The translations under genes were made by a program, and so were the position numbers. Shown here in pieces: positions 1 to 7,560 of a DNA stretch of 29,530 nucleotides (the first letter of the stretch is position 1; every line of letters begins with the position of its first letter). The notes below the pieces were generated by a model. It did not search any database, was not told the DNA's origin, and saw only the letters and a program-made list of their open reading frames with translations. This DNA comes from Sva-07 sp035529175 (GTDB lineage Bacteria; Actinomycetota; Acidimicrobiia; Acidimicrobiales; Ilumatobacteraceae), in NCBI GenBank assembly GCA_035529175.1, contig DATKXG010000005.1, forward strand, positions 1-29,530, read 5' to 3'.

Positions 1-107
1 CCGACGAGGACCACGGGGATGCCCGTGGACGCAGCGAGGTGCGCTCCGGCGAGGATCGGACCGGGAGCATGGTCGCCGCCCATGGCGTCGACAGCGACGG
101 GGAGCAT
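1..107 (-). CDS. plsX: PlsX, phosphate acyltransferase, N-terminal part (cut by window edge)
   Basis: Only the first 35 or so codons lie in the window. They read MLPVAVDAMGGDHAPGPIL and onward. The AVDAMGGDHAP stretch is the hallmark start of PlsX, which makes acyl-phosphate from acyl-ACP for the PlsX/PlsY route of phosphatidic acid synthesis. The ATG at 107 is 16 bases after the rpmF stop, so the two are probably co-transcribed; rpmF-plsX adjacency is common in bacteria. The ribosome-binding site is weak. Family assignment is firm from the motif; nothing can be said about the rest of the protein. Confidence 0.9.
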   Translation of the reverse strand, partial: MLPVAVDAMGGDHAPGPILAGAHLAASTGIPVVLV

Positions 108-123
108 GGCGGTGCTCAGGGGA

Positions 124-303
124 TCAGCCGACGTCGACGACGACGCGGTCGCGGTACCAGCCACACGAGGGGCACACGACGTGCGGGGTCTTGGCGTTGC
201 CGCAACGCGGGCAGAGGCTGCGAGCGGGCGCGTTCAGCTGCCAGGCGCTCGCCCGACGGCTGCGGGTCTTCGACTTGGAGGTCTTCTTCTTGGGAACGGC
301 CAT
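124..303 (-). CDS. rpmF: 50S ribosomal protein L32
   Basis: A 59-residue basic protein starting MAVPKKKTSKSKTRSRRA, the typical L32 N-terminus. It carries a zinc-ribbon pair, CPRC (residues 31-34) and CPSC (45-48). An upstream in-frame ATG would add 24 residues, but the start at 303 gives the canonical N-terminus and is preceded by AGGAAG at a proper distance. L32 is a structural protein of the large ribosomal subunit. It sits between the DUF177 gene and plsX, the usual bacterial arrangement. Retention of the Cys pairs marks this as the zinc-binding (C+) paralogue type. Confidence 0.97.
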   Translation of the reverse strand: MAVPKKKTSKSKTRSRRASAWQLNAPARSLCPRCGNAKTPHVVCPSCGWYRDRVVVDVG

Positions 304-453
304 CGTTCGCTTCCTGGTTCTCGGGGACGGTCGTCGGACGACCGGAATTGGATCGGGGCCCGGATTCGGGCGCACCGTGCCGCAACGGCCGCATCACGTT
401 ATCGGGGGCCGACGCCGTTGCCATCCGGCGAAACGAGTCACCGTCCCGGGTCG

Positions 454-479
454 CCCGCCCGAGTCACCCGCCCGAGTCA
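454..479. repeat. two tandem 13-bp copies overlapping the DUF177 stop
   Basis: The 13-mer CCCGCCCGAGTCA occurs twice without a gap (454-466 and 467-479). A shorter related CGAGTCA lies at 434-440. The second copy contains the stop codon of the DUF177 gene (477-479). The direct repeat is plainly visible; it is probably a local slippage duplication, and no function is apparent. Confidence 0.6.
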
Positions 480-995
480 CGCCGGGTCGTCGTCGGGGAC
501 GAACCCTTCGAGCGCCGCCCAACGCTCGTCGCGCACCGTGGCGTCGCACGAGCAGGCGGTGGTGTTGCGATCGACCCCGCAGACCGGGCACAGACCGGCA
601 CAGTCCGGACGACACAGACGCTCGTTGTCGAGTTCGAGCAGGATCGTCTCGCGAACGAGCGGTGCGAGGTCGAGCTGGCCGTCCTCGATCACGTAGGCGT
701 CGGGGTCGAGCGGGTCGATCTGGTAGAGCTCGTCGACGGCGCCAACCGCGGTGCCGAGCACGTCGACCAGACACCGACGGCAGACGGTCGCCCAATCGGC
801 GCTCACGGTGCCGTCGACGTCGATGCCGTCGTTGAGTGCCGTCAGCCGCAGCTCGACGTGGATGTCGCCCGCGAGACGATCGTGCTCGACGTCCAGTGGG
901 CCAGCGGCCACCTCGAGCCTGACGTCGCGGACCGCACCGGGTTGACGCAGGAGTTCGACGGCGTTGATCCGCAGGGGTCGCAGCGGGTCGGCCAC
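477..995 (-). CDS. DUF177 (YceD-family) protein
   Basis: A 172-residue acidic protein of the DUF177/YceD family, which almost always precedes rpmF. Members in plants and some bacteria are linked to 23S rRNA accumulation, but the biochemical role is not settled. Visible features are CRRC (72-75) and a C-terminal cysteine cluster at C128, C132, C136 and C139, followed by CSC near 148-150. These suggest bound zinc. The start codon at 995 gives MADPLRPLRINAVELL. The stop lies inside a short tandem repeat. The SepIVA-like gene ends 13 bases upstream, so transcription with coaD and the SepIVA-like gene is likely. Confidence 0.88.
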   Translation of the reverse strand: MADPLRPLRINAVELLRQPGAVRDVRLEVAAGPLDVEHDRLAGDIHVELRLTALNDGIDVDGTVSADWATVCRRCLVDVLGTAVGAVDELYQIDPLDPDAYVIEDGQLDLAPLVRETILLELDNERLCRPDCAGLCPVCGVDRNTTACSCDATVRDERWAALEGFVPDDDPA

Positions 996-1008
996 GGCGC
1001 GACGCCGA

Positions 1009-1605
1009 TCAGTGGTCCTGATCGAAGAACCCCTTGGTGGGGTCGTCTTCCTCGATCACGTTCGTCTCGTCGACGGCGCCACCGATCGACAGGCGTTGAC
1101 GGCCGGCGCCCACGGTCTTCTGGAGCTTGTCGAGGAGGATCTCGAACGAGCCGAGACGCTGGTCGAGGAAGTCCTCGGTCTCGTGCTTGAGGCGCCGCGA
1201 GTCGGCCTCGGCGGTCTCCATCACCTGGCGTGCGCGCTGTTCGGCGGCGCGGACGACCTCGGTGCGCTGCACCATGCGCTCGGCGCGCACCCGGGCGGCC
1301 TCGAGCAGTTCGTCGGCCTCGCGACGGGTCTTGGCGACGAACTCCTGGCGCTCCTTGAGCATCCAGCGCGCCTGGCGCAGTTCCTCGGGAAGGCGATGCA
1401 GCGACTCCTCGAGCAGCTCGATCATCTCGTCGCGGTCGATGCGCGGCGACGACGACAGCGGCATGGTCGGTGCGGTTGCGATGATGTCGATGGCCCGCCG
1501 GAGCAGCGTTTCGGCGTCGCCGACGAAGCCGCCGGGCACACCGGGATCGGGGTACTCGTCGTCGATGTCGTCGTACTCGTCGTGTTCACCGTCGTCGTAG
1601 CTCAT
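1009..1605 (-). CDS. SepIVA/DivIVA-type coiled-coil division protein
   Basis: A 198-residue protein with a very acidic, Tyr/Asp-rich N-terminus (about residues 1-25), a short conserved helix containing DAETLLRRAIDII, and a long Ala/Glu/Arg-rich coiled coil (about 60-165) typical of DivIVA-domain proteins. In mycobacteria the gene at this syntenic position, between coaD and the DUF177 gene, is sepIVA, a septum-associated factor needed for division and elongation. Here too it lies between coaD (7-base gap) and DUF177. A long in-frame upstream extension exists, but it overlaps coaD on the same strand in another frame and is noise, so ATG 1605 is preferred. The SepIVA assignment rests on coiled-coil character plus synteny. 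It is not the main Wag31/DivIVA, which normally lies near ftsZ. Confidence 0.75.
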   Translation of the reverse strand: MSYDDGEHDEYDDIDDEYPDPGVPGGFVGDAETLLRRAIDIIATAPTMPLSSSPRIDRDEMIELLEESLHRLPEELRQARWMLKERQEFVAKTRREADELLEAARVRAERMVQRTEVVRAAEQRARQVMETAEADSRRLKHETEDFLDQRLGSFEILLDKLQKTVGAGRQRLSIGGAVDETNVIEEDDPTKGFFDQDH

Positions 1606-1612
1606 GATTGGC

Positions 1613-2110
1613 TCAGTTCTGATCGCCGGCGTTCGCGCGGCGCAATGCGTCGGCGACGTGCGCCGGGACGAGATGGTCGATGGATCCACCGTACTTCGCG
1701 ATCTCGCGCACGAAGCGGCTGCTGATGTACCCGAGTTCGGGGCGGCAGGGAAGATACACCGTGCGCACCCCGGCCGCTGCGTAGTTGTTGTGAGCCATCT
1801 GCTGTTCGATCTCGAAGTCGGCGGCGGTGCGCAACCCCTTGACGATGAAGTCGACGTCGGCGCGCTGCGCTGCCTGCACCGCCAGACCGGTCTGGGCCAC
1901 GACGCTGACACCGTCGAGGTGGGCAAGCGCCGTCGTCGCCATGTCGACTCGGTCGTCGACAGCGAAGAGTCCCGACGGTTTCGAGTGGTTGTGCATGATC
2001 GCCACCACGACGGATCCGAACAGCTCATGGGCCTGCTCGATCACCTCGACGTGGCCGAGGTGGATCGGATCGAAGCTCCCCGGGTACAGCACCCGCAGTG
2101 ACGCGCTCAT
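1613..2110 (-). CDS. coaD: Phosphopantetheine adenylyltransferase
   Basis: A 165-residue CoaD, which transfers AMP from ATP to 4'-phosphopantetheine in the penultimate step of CoA synthesis. The nucleotidyltransferase signature GSFDPIHLGH (11-20) contains the HxGH motif; the usual Thr of GSFDPxTxGH is replaced by His. KGLRTAADFEIE (91-102) and the ISSRFVRE segment (129-136, the usual ISSSxVRE) are also present. Length matches the family. It starts 13 bases after the rsmD stop; rsmD-coaD pairing is standard in actinobacteria. Confidence 0.97.
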   Translation of the reverse strand: MSASLRVLYPGSFDPIHLGHVEVIEQAHELFGSVVVAIMHNHSKPSGLFAVDDRVDMATTALAHLDGVSVVAQTGLAVQAAQRADVDFIVKGLRTAADFEIEQQMAHNNYAAAGVRTVYLPCRPELGYISSRFVREIAKYGGSIDHLVPAHVADALRRANAGDQN

Positions 2111-2123
2111 TGGGTCACAGACC

Positions 2124-2663
2124 CTACTGCGCGTCGCCTGCAGACGGGTCGCCGGTGCGTTCGAGGAACGTCACGCGGGTCCGGCCGTACTTCTTGTCGC
2201 GAGTGACCGTCCAGCCCGTCGGAGCGTCGACGCTCGACCCGGACTCGGCGATCACGAGATCGGCGCGCACGCGTCCGAGCAGTTCGGCCCACGAATCGAA
2301 CTCGTAGGGAGGGTCGGCGAACACGATGTCAGCGTCGATCGTCGCGGCGACCGACAACGCGTCGGCCGACAGCACCTTGGCCCGGCCGGTCAGGTCGAGC
2401 GCGTCGAGGTTCTCGTGCAACGCTCGGAGGGCGGCGCGATCGCGCTCGACGAAGAAGCAGCGCTCTGCTCCGCGGGACAGCGCCTCGATGCCGATGGCGC
2501 CACTGCCGGCGAACAGATCGGCCACGATCGCTCCCTCGAGCACCCCGGCGCTGCCGAGCGAGTTGAAGATCGCCTCGCGGACCCGGTCGGTGGTGGGCCT
2601 GGTCGAGGTGCCCTCGGGGGCGACCAGCCGGCGTCCACCCAGTTCTCCCGCCACGACTCGCAT
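2124..2663 (-). CDS. rsmD: 16S rRNA (guanine966-N2)-methyltransferase RsmD
   Basis: A 179-residue Rossmann-fold methyltransferase. The SAM-binding motif is DLFAGSGAIGIEALSRGA (49-66) and the N6/N2 amino-methylase motif is DPPY (117-120). The N-terminus MRVVAGELGGRRL is typical of RsmD, which decides the ATG at 2663 over a longer in-frame start at 2729. It is expected to methylate G966 of 16S rRNA in the 30S subunit. It is divergent from the small CxxC gene at 2722 and heads the rsmD-coaD-SepIVA-DUF177-rpmF-plsX series. Confidence 0.94.
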   Translation of the reverse strand: MRVVAGELGGRRLVAPEGTSTRPTTDRVREAIFNSLGSAGVLEGAIVADLFAGSGAIGIEALSRGAERCFFVERDRAALRALHENLDALDLTGRAKVLSADALSVAATIDADIVFADPPYEFDSWAELLGRVRADLVIAESGSSVDAPTGWTVTRDKKYGRTRVTFLERTGDPSAGDAQ

Positions 2664-2721
2664 CGTGGCGAGGATACGCACAGATGCCCGCCGGCGGTCG
2701 CCGACACGCAAGACTGGACCT

Positions 2722-2913
2722 GTGCTCACGCCGACACCTCAGATCACCTGCATCGACTGCGGCGGGCGGTGCTTCCTGCTCTCACATCCGCCCGAGGACG
2801 GGATCTGGGAACCCGGCGACGTGATCGCATACCGCTGCGAGGACTGCCTCGACCGGTGGGACATCGTGATGTCCGACGAGGACGACGCCGAGATCGCCCG
2901 CGGCGACGTTTGA
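2722..2913 (+). CDS. Small conserved-looking CxxC protein, function unknown
   Basis: A GTG start at 2722 gives 63 residues. The protein has two knuckles, CIDC (about residues 10-13) and CEDC (about 40-43), separated by a Pro/Gly/Asp-rich stretch, and an acidic tail. It looks like a single zinc ribbon. It begins 58 bases from the divergent rsmD start and ends convergent with recG. Support is the compact Cys pattern and the hairpin after its stop; no clear ribosome-binding site is visible, so it may be leaderless or nearly so. I do not recognise the family. Confidence 0.55.
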   Translation: MLTPTPQITCIDCGGRCFLLSHPPEDGIWEPGDVIAYRCEDCLDRWDIVMSDEDDAEIARGDV

Positions 2914-2918
2914 TCCGG

Positions 2919-2934
2919 TTCTCGTGAACGAGAA
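2919..2934. terminator. Short hairpin between convergent genes
   Basis: TTCTCG-TGAA-CGAGAA forms a 6-bp stem with a 4-base loop right after the stop of the small CxxC gene and just before the recG stop. It lacks a U-run, so intrinsic termination is only plausible. Its left arm with the preceding bases (TGATCCGGTTCTCGTGAAC from 2911) is nearly identical to the start of the hairpin after pckG. Confidence 0.4.
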
Positions 2935-2953
2935 GGTCGAACGAGCGTGGAAC

Positions 2954-5092
2954 TCAGCTCTTGGCGAGGAAGGCTTCGTCGGACTCGCTGAAGACGAGCG
3001 CGAGTTCGTCGGCCAGCTCCGGATGACGGGTGAGTTCGGGGTCGGCGTCAACGATCTCGAACGCCGCCTCGCGAGCGAGCTCCACCAAGTTCCGATCACG
3101 CCGCAACGAGGCGAGCTTGAGGTCGCTGCGGCCCTTCTGCGACGTGGACATCAGCGTCCCCTCGCCGCGTAGGTCGAGGTCGATCTCGGCGAGCTCGAAG
3201 CCGTCCGTCGTTGCGACGAGCGCTTCGACCCTCGGGTTGCCAACAGGATCACCGGGTTCATTGCGCTGTTGCGTCAGCAGCCAGCACGTCGAGGCATGCG
3301 CGCCTCGGCCGACGCGTCCGCGGAGCTGATGGAGCTGTGCGATCCCGAAACGATCGGCGTCGAGGATGACCATCACCGTCGCGTTGGGGACGTCGACGCC
3401 GACCTCGATCACCGTGGTGGCCACCAACACGTCGAGGTCGCCGGCGCGGAACGAGTCCATCGTCACCTCCTTCTCCGCCGAGGTGAGACGGCCGTGCAGC
3501 AGGCCGAGCCGGAGGCCGGCGAGCTCGTCTCGGGTCAGCCGTTCGAACGTCTCCTCGGCCGACGCGACCTCGAGCTTCTCGCTCTCACCGATCAACGGGC
3601 ACACGACGTAGGCCTGCCGGCCGTCGGCGACCTGGTTGCGAACGTCTGCCCACACCTCGGCTTCGAGCAGCGGCCCGTCGGCCCACTTGGTGACGATCGG
3701 GGTGCGGCCGGGCGGCAACTCGTCGAGCACGCTGACGTCGAGGTCGCCGTACACGGTCATCGCCGCCGTGCGGGGAATCGGGGTGGCGGTCATCACGAGC
3801 ATGTCGGGCACGGCGCCGCCGACGGTCTTGGCGCGCAGGGCGGCGCGCTGCTCGACGCCGAATCGGTGCTGCTCGTCGACGACGACCGCGCCGAGGCTGG
3901 CGAAGTCGACGGCGTCCTGGATCAGCGCGTGGGTGCCGATGACAATGTCGACCGTGCCGTCGGCCAAGCCGGCGAGGACGTCCTTGCGATCGGAACCGGT
4001 GACGCGGTTCGTGAGCAACTCGACCCGCAGCGGCCGGTCGCCGAACAGGTTGCCCGGATCGGGAACGCTCACGCCCGCCAGCAGCGCTCGCACGCCGGTC
4101 GCATGCTGCTCGGCGAGGACCTCGGTCGGCGCCATCAGCGCCGCCTGGTGGCCGCCCTGGACGGCCACCATCATCGTGTCGACGGCGACCACCGTCTTGC
4201 CCGAGCCGACGTCGCCCTGCAGCAACCGGTGCATCGGATGGGGAGCGGCCATGTCACGTTCGATCTCGTCGATCGCTCGCCGCTGGGCACCGGTGAGCGG
4301 GTACGGCAACGCATCGTGGAACCGCTGGACCAGATCGCCCGACAGGTCGTGAGCGATACCGAGCTGATCTCGTTCCATCGCCCGCTTGCGCAGCACCAGC
4401 ACGAGCTGCACCCGAAGCAGTTCGTCGAACGCGAGTCGGCGTCGGGCCTGCTCCTTGTCGCGGATCGACTCGGGCAGGTGGATGTTCGACAGTGCATCGA
4501 ATCGTCCGAGCATGCCGAGTCGTTGCAGGACGGCCGAGGGCACCGGGTCGGCAATCCCACGATCGCGGCAGCGCCGCAGCGCTTCTTCCACCCAGCCTGC
4601 GATCTCCCAGGTGTTGATCTGGACTTTCTCGCTCTGCGGGTAGATCGGCACGATGCGGCCGGTGCGGTCGCCGATCAGGTCGACGACCGGATTCGCCATC
4701 TGCAGGCCGCCTCGATACACGTCGGCCTTGCCGAACAGCGCGATCTGCAGCCCCTCGCGCAGTTGGCGCTCACGCCACGGCTGGTTGAAGAAGACCACCT
4801 CCATGCGTCCCGAACCGTCGCCGACGTTGACGTTGACCATCGTGCGACGGTTGCGGGTGACGCGCTTGGTCACCGACCGCACCGTCGCGAGCACCAGCGC
4901 CTCCGCCCCCGGCACCAGGTCGGCGATGCGGGCTTCGTTCGATCGGTCGACCCACCGCCGCGGGTAGAAGGTGACCAGATCGAGCAGGTTGTCGATGCCG
5001 ATCGCAGCGAGCGAGCCACGCTTCTTGTCGCCGACGCCTTTGAGCCGGCCGACGTCGATCTCGGCGAGGTCGCGGAACGACAGTGCGTTCAC
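2954..5092 (-). CDS. recG: ATP-dependent DNA helicase RecG
   Basis: A 712-residue RecG, which remodels stalled forks and branch-migrates Holliday junctions. An N-terminal wedge/OB region (about 65-105) reads LATVRSVTKRVTRNRRTM. The helicase core has Walker A GDVGSGKT (293-300), APTEVLAEQH (321-330), the DEQH box with DEQHRFG (406-412), MTATPIPRT and the C-terminal motif ending LRGRVGRG. The GTG start at 5092 overlaps the upstream stop as GTGA, giving VNALSFRDL. A longer in-frame ATG at 5176 would extend 84 bases into the upstream gene and is unlikely. Translational coupling to the DAK2 gene is expected. Confidence 0.96.
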   Translation of the reverse strand: MNALSFRDLAEIDVGRLKGVGDKKRGSLAAIGIDNLLDLVTFYPRRWVDRSNEARIADLVPGAEALVLATVRSVTKRVTRNRRTMVNVNVGDGSGRMEVVFFNQPWRERQLREGLQIALFGKADVYRGGLQMANPVVDLIGDRTGRIVPIYPQSEKVQINTWEIAGWVEEALRRCRDRGIADPVPSAVLQRLGMLGRFDALSNIHLPESIRDKEQARRRLAFDELLRVQLVLVLRKRAMERDQLGIAHDLSGDLVQRFHDALPYPLTGAQRRAIDEIERDMAAPHPMHRLLQGDVGSGKTVVAVDTMMVAVQGGHQAALMAPTEVLAEQHATGVRALLAGVSVPDPGNLFGDRPLRVELLTNRVTGSDRKDVLAGLADGTVDIVIGTHALIQDAVDFASLGAVVVDEQHRFGVEQRAALRAKTVGGAVPDMLVMTATPIPRTAAMTVYGDLDVSVLDELPPGRTPIVTKWADGPLLEAEVWADVRNQVADGRQAYVVCPLIGESEKLEVASAEETFERLTRDELAGLRLGLLHGRLTSAEKEVTMDSFRAGDLDVLVATTVIEVGVDVPNATVMVILDADRFGIAQLHQLRGRVGRGAHASTCWLLTQQRNEPGDPVGNPRVEALVATTDGFELAEIDLDLRGEGTLMSTSQKGRSDLKLASLRRDRNLVELAREAAFEIVDADPELTRHPELADELALVFSESDEAFLAKS

Positions 5093-6804
5093 TCGACTCC
5101 GAAGAGGTAGGGGTAGAGGGGTTGACCGCCGTGGTGCACGTCGATTTGGATGTCGCCGCGGTGGTCGCCGAGCCACCCGACGATCTGTTCGGTGACCGTG
5201 TTGTCGGCGTCGCTGCCGGTCACCATCGTCACGAGTTCGGCCGACTCACCGACGATCACGTCCAGCAGCCCCATTGCCGCCCCCTCCGCCGAGGAGGCCA
5301 CCGCGACGATTCCGTCGCCACGGACGAGTCCGATCCAGTCGCCTTCGACGATCGCGCCGACTCCGCTCGTACTGTCGCGCACCGCTCGGGTGACTTCACC
5401 GGCCACGACCGATCCGGCGGCCTCGGTCATCTCGGTGGCGTTGACGACGGCGGTTGCGTCGGCGTCGTAGGCCACGAGCGCTGCGAGCGCCTCCGGCATC
5501 GAGCGAGTGGGCACGACGATGACGGTCTTCTCGGTGAGCGCGTCGAGCTGCTCGGCGACGGGGATGATGTTCTTGTTGTTCGGCAACACCACCACCTGGT
5601 CTGCGTTGACCCGCTGCACCGTCTCGAGCAGCTCCGCCGTCGACGGGTTCATCGTCTGGCCGCCGGTGACCACGCCCTGCACCCCGAGCTGGGCAAAGAG
5701 TTCGACGAGACCGCTTCCGGAACACACGGCGACCACTGCGGTCGTGACGGCGGGCAACTCCTCGGCCACGGGTGCGGCCAGGGCGGTCGACGCCAGCTCG
5801 GCTTCGCGTCGTTCGTGCTCCTCGTCGACCTCCTCGAACAGGTCGGTGACGCGGATCGACTTCGGCCGCCCCCCCAGGTCGAGCGCCACTTCGATGGACG
5901 CGCCGATCTCGTTGGTGTGCACGTGGCAGTTCCACAGACCGTCGCCACCCACGACCACGATCGAGTCGCCGATCGCTCCCCAGTGTTCCTTGAACTCGCG
6001 GATCCGTTCGTCGGCGAGGTCCAGGAAGTACATCACCTCGTAGCGTTGCTCGCTCACGTCGAGTTCACCGGGCGCGGCGGCATGGCGGTGCGCAACGACC
6101 TCGAACGCGGCGCCGACGGCCCCCATCGTGCCGTCGTCGGGCTCTGCGACCGGCAGGGGCTCGCCGTCGACGACGTACAGCACCGAGTCGAGCAGCAGGA
6201 GGAATCCGGCACCACCGGCGTCGACCACGCCGGCGTCCTTCAGCACCTGGAGCTGTTCGGGGGTGTTGTCGAGCGCCAGCTTGCCGGCGGCCCTCGCCGC
6301 CCGAGCGACCTCGACCAGCGACCCGCCTGCGTCGGCCGCAACCTTGGCGGCGTCGGCGCTCTCGCGACACACGGTGAGGATCGTTCCCTCGATCGGCTTC
6401 AGCACGGCGTCGTACGCGCCGGCGGCCGCAGCCTGGAGCGCTTCGGCGAACTTGGCGCCCTGGACGTCGGCGTGCTCCTTCACCGTGCCGGCGAAGCCAC
6501 GCATGATCTGGCTCAAGATGACCCCGCTGTTGCCGCGGGCCCCCATCAGCGAGCCGTGGCTGATCGCGTCGCACGTGGCGTCGTGGTCGTCGTCGGCCGC
6601 CGTGTCCATCTCGGCGACCACGGCATCGAGCGTTCGTGCCATGTTGGTGCCGGTGTCGCCATCGGGAACCGGATAGACGTTCAGTCGGTTCAACCCGTGA
6701 GAATGCTCGCGGACCGCATCTCGAAAGGTGCGGACCGTCTCACGTAGCGCAGCGGTGTTCAACCGTTCCAGAGTGGGCACGGCCCACGAGCTTACGGGGA
6801 TCAT
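5089..6804 (-). CDS. DAK2/FakA-type kinase-like protein
   Basis: A 571-residue protein. The N-terminal DhaL/DAK2 domain has the metal/nucleotide motif VYPVPDGDTGTNM (43-55) and GSLMGARGNSGVILSQ (84-99), followed by a DAGGAGFLLLLD segment and a C-terminal DegV/FakB-interacting-like region. This architecture is that of FakA, which phosphorylates fatty acids held by FakB; the related dihydroxyacetone kinases share only the first domain. No FakB/DegV gene is visible in the window, so the substrate is uncertain. The DAK2 gene next to recG and divergent from rpmB is a standard bacterial arrangement. Start choice is ATG 6804; GTG 6780 is an alternative. Neither has a strong ribosome-binding site. 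Confidence 0.85.
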   Translation of the reverse strand: MIPVSSWAVPTLERLNTAALRETVRTFRDAVREHSHGLNRLNVYPVPDGDTGTNMARTLDAVVAEMDTAADDDHDATCDAISHGSLMGARGNSGVILSQIMRGFAGTVKEHADVQGAKFAEALQAAAAGAYDAVLKPIEGTILTVCRESADAAKVAADAGGSLVEVARAARAAGKLALDNTPEQLQVLKDAGVVDAGGAGFLLLLDSVLYVVDGEPLPVAEPDDGTMGAVGAAFEVVAHRHAAAPGELDVSEQRYEVMYFLDLADERIREFKEHWGAIGDSIVVVGGDGLWNCHVHTNEIGASIEVALDLGGRPKSIRVTDLFEEVDEEHERREAELASTALAAPVAEELPAVTTAVVAVCSGSGLVELFAQLGVQGVVTGGQTMNPSTAELLETVQRVNADQVVVLPNNKNIIPVAEQLDALTEKTVIVVPTRSMPEALAALVAYDADATAVVNATEMTEAAGSVVAGEVTRAVRDSTSGVGAIVEGDWIGLVRGDGIVAVASSAEGAAMGLLDVIVGESAELVTMVTGSDADNTVTEQIVGWLGDHRGDIQIDVHHGGQPLYPYLFGVE

Positions 6805-6861
6805 GTTCGAGCCGCGGCGTGTCGGCGCTCGAAGGTACCGCGTGGGGCCGACCGATCCGCT

Positions 6862-6870
6862 TGGTAGCAT
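6862..6870 (+). promoter_or_regulatory. Candidate extended -10 for rpmB
   Basis: TGG followed by TAGCAT fits the extended -10 form TGn-TANNNT. It lies about 90 bases before the rpmB ATG in the divergent gap between rpmB and the DAK2 gene. No clear -35 box is seen. This is a motif match only. Confidence 0.3.
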
Positions 6871-6958
6871 TTCATGGCTGTCCCGGCAGGCCCTGTCGTC
6901 GGCCGGACAACTACAACGTGATCGAGCCGGGAATCCGGCAGCTCTGCAGGAGAATCCA

Positions 6959-7150
6959 ATGGCATCGAAATGTGAAGTGTGTGGCAAGGGCCCGTCGTGG
7001 GGCATGTCGGTGTCGCACTCGCATCGTCGTACGAAGCGACGCTGGAACCCGAACATTCAGCGTGTCCGCGCCAGCGTGAACGGCGCCGCCAAGCGTGTCA
7101 ACGTCTGCACGGGCTGCATCAAGTCCGGCAAGATCGTCAAGGCGAGCTGA
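6959..7150 (+). CDS. rpmB: 50S ribosomal protein L28
   Basis: A 63-residue L28, starting MASKCEVCGKGPSWGMSVSH. It has the two zinc-binding pairs CEVC (5-8) and CTGC (50-53), so it is the zinc-containing form. ATG 6959 is preceded by AGGAG at 6948-6952, which decides the start against an upstream in-frame ATG at 6728. Divergence from the DAK2-recG pair is typical. The next gene follows after 9 bases. Confidence 0.97.
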   Translation: MASKCEVCGKGPSWGMSVSHSHRRTKRRWNPNIQRVRASVNGAAKRVNVCTGCIKSGKIVKAS

Positions 7151-7159
7151 GTCCTCGTC

Positions 7160-7381
7160 ATGCAGGGCGTCATCAAGGCATATGACCCCGCAACCGGTGA
7201 CGGACTCGTGATGTCCGACACCGACCTCAACGACTACGAGCTGGCCGCCGACGCGCTGGCCGGGTCGATCTTCCGCATGCTGCGCCAAGGCCAGCGGGTC
7301 GTGTTCGAAATCGACGAGGCCGGCTTCGCCACGCGGCTGCGCCTCGGTTCCGAGGTCGACATGGCCACCCCGGGCGCCTGA
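7160..7381 (+). CDS. Cold-shock-like OB-fold small protein
   Basis: A 73-residue protein starting MQGVIKAYDPATGDGLVMSDTD. The opening GxIKxYDPxTGxGxV pattern, and the later GQRVVFEID, match the first and last strands of cold-shock domains. The RNP1/RNP2 aromatics are weak, so nucleic-acid binding is uncertain. It begins 9 bases after rpmB, suggesting co-transcription with the ribosomal gene. The family assignment is an inference from pattern and length. Confidence 0.6.
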   Translation: MQGVIKAYDPATGDGLVMSDTDLNDYELAADALAGSIFRMLRQGQRVVFEIDEAGFATRLRLGSEVDMATPGA

Positions 7382-7560
7382 GCGCCCCACGAGCCGCCGC
7401 AACCCGGCAGGCGCTCGCTCCGGGCGCGAGATCGTGACCTTGTGCCCCCGCTGTGTTTCGTCGTTGGTCGCCGCGCGCCCTACGCTTGAGTGTCGGAGAT
7501 CGATGCCGCCCGTCCACCGATGCGCGGCCACACCCCCTGAACTCGATGAGGAGTCACCAG

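Noticed and set aside
1606..2028. N-terminal extension of the SepIVA-like protein
   Set aside because: It overlaps coaD on the same strand in another frame and has Ser/Thr/Arg-rich noise; ATG 1605 fits the 7-base spacing after coaD.
3269..5110. 613-residue plus-strand ORF opposite recG
   Set aside because: It is the antisense of a clear RecG with all helicase motifs; long antisense frames are expected in high-GC DNA.
5083..6747. 554-residue plus-strand ORF opposite the DAK2 gene
   Set aside because: Composition is His/Asp/Val/Gly noise antisense to a recognisable protein.
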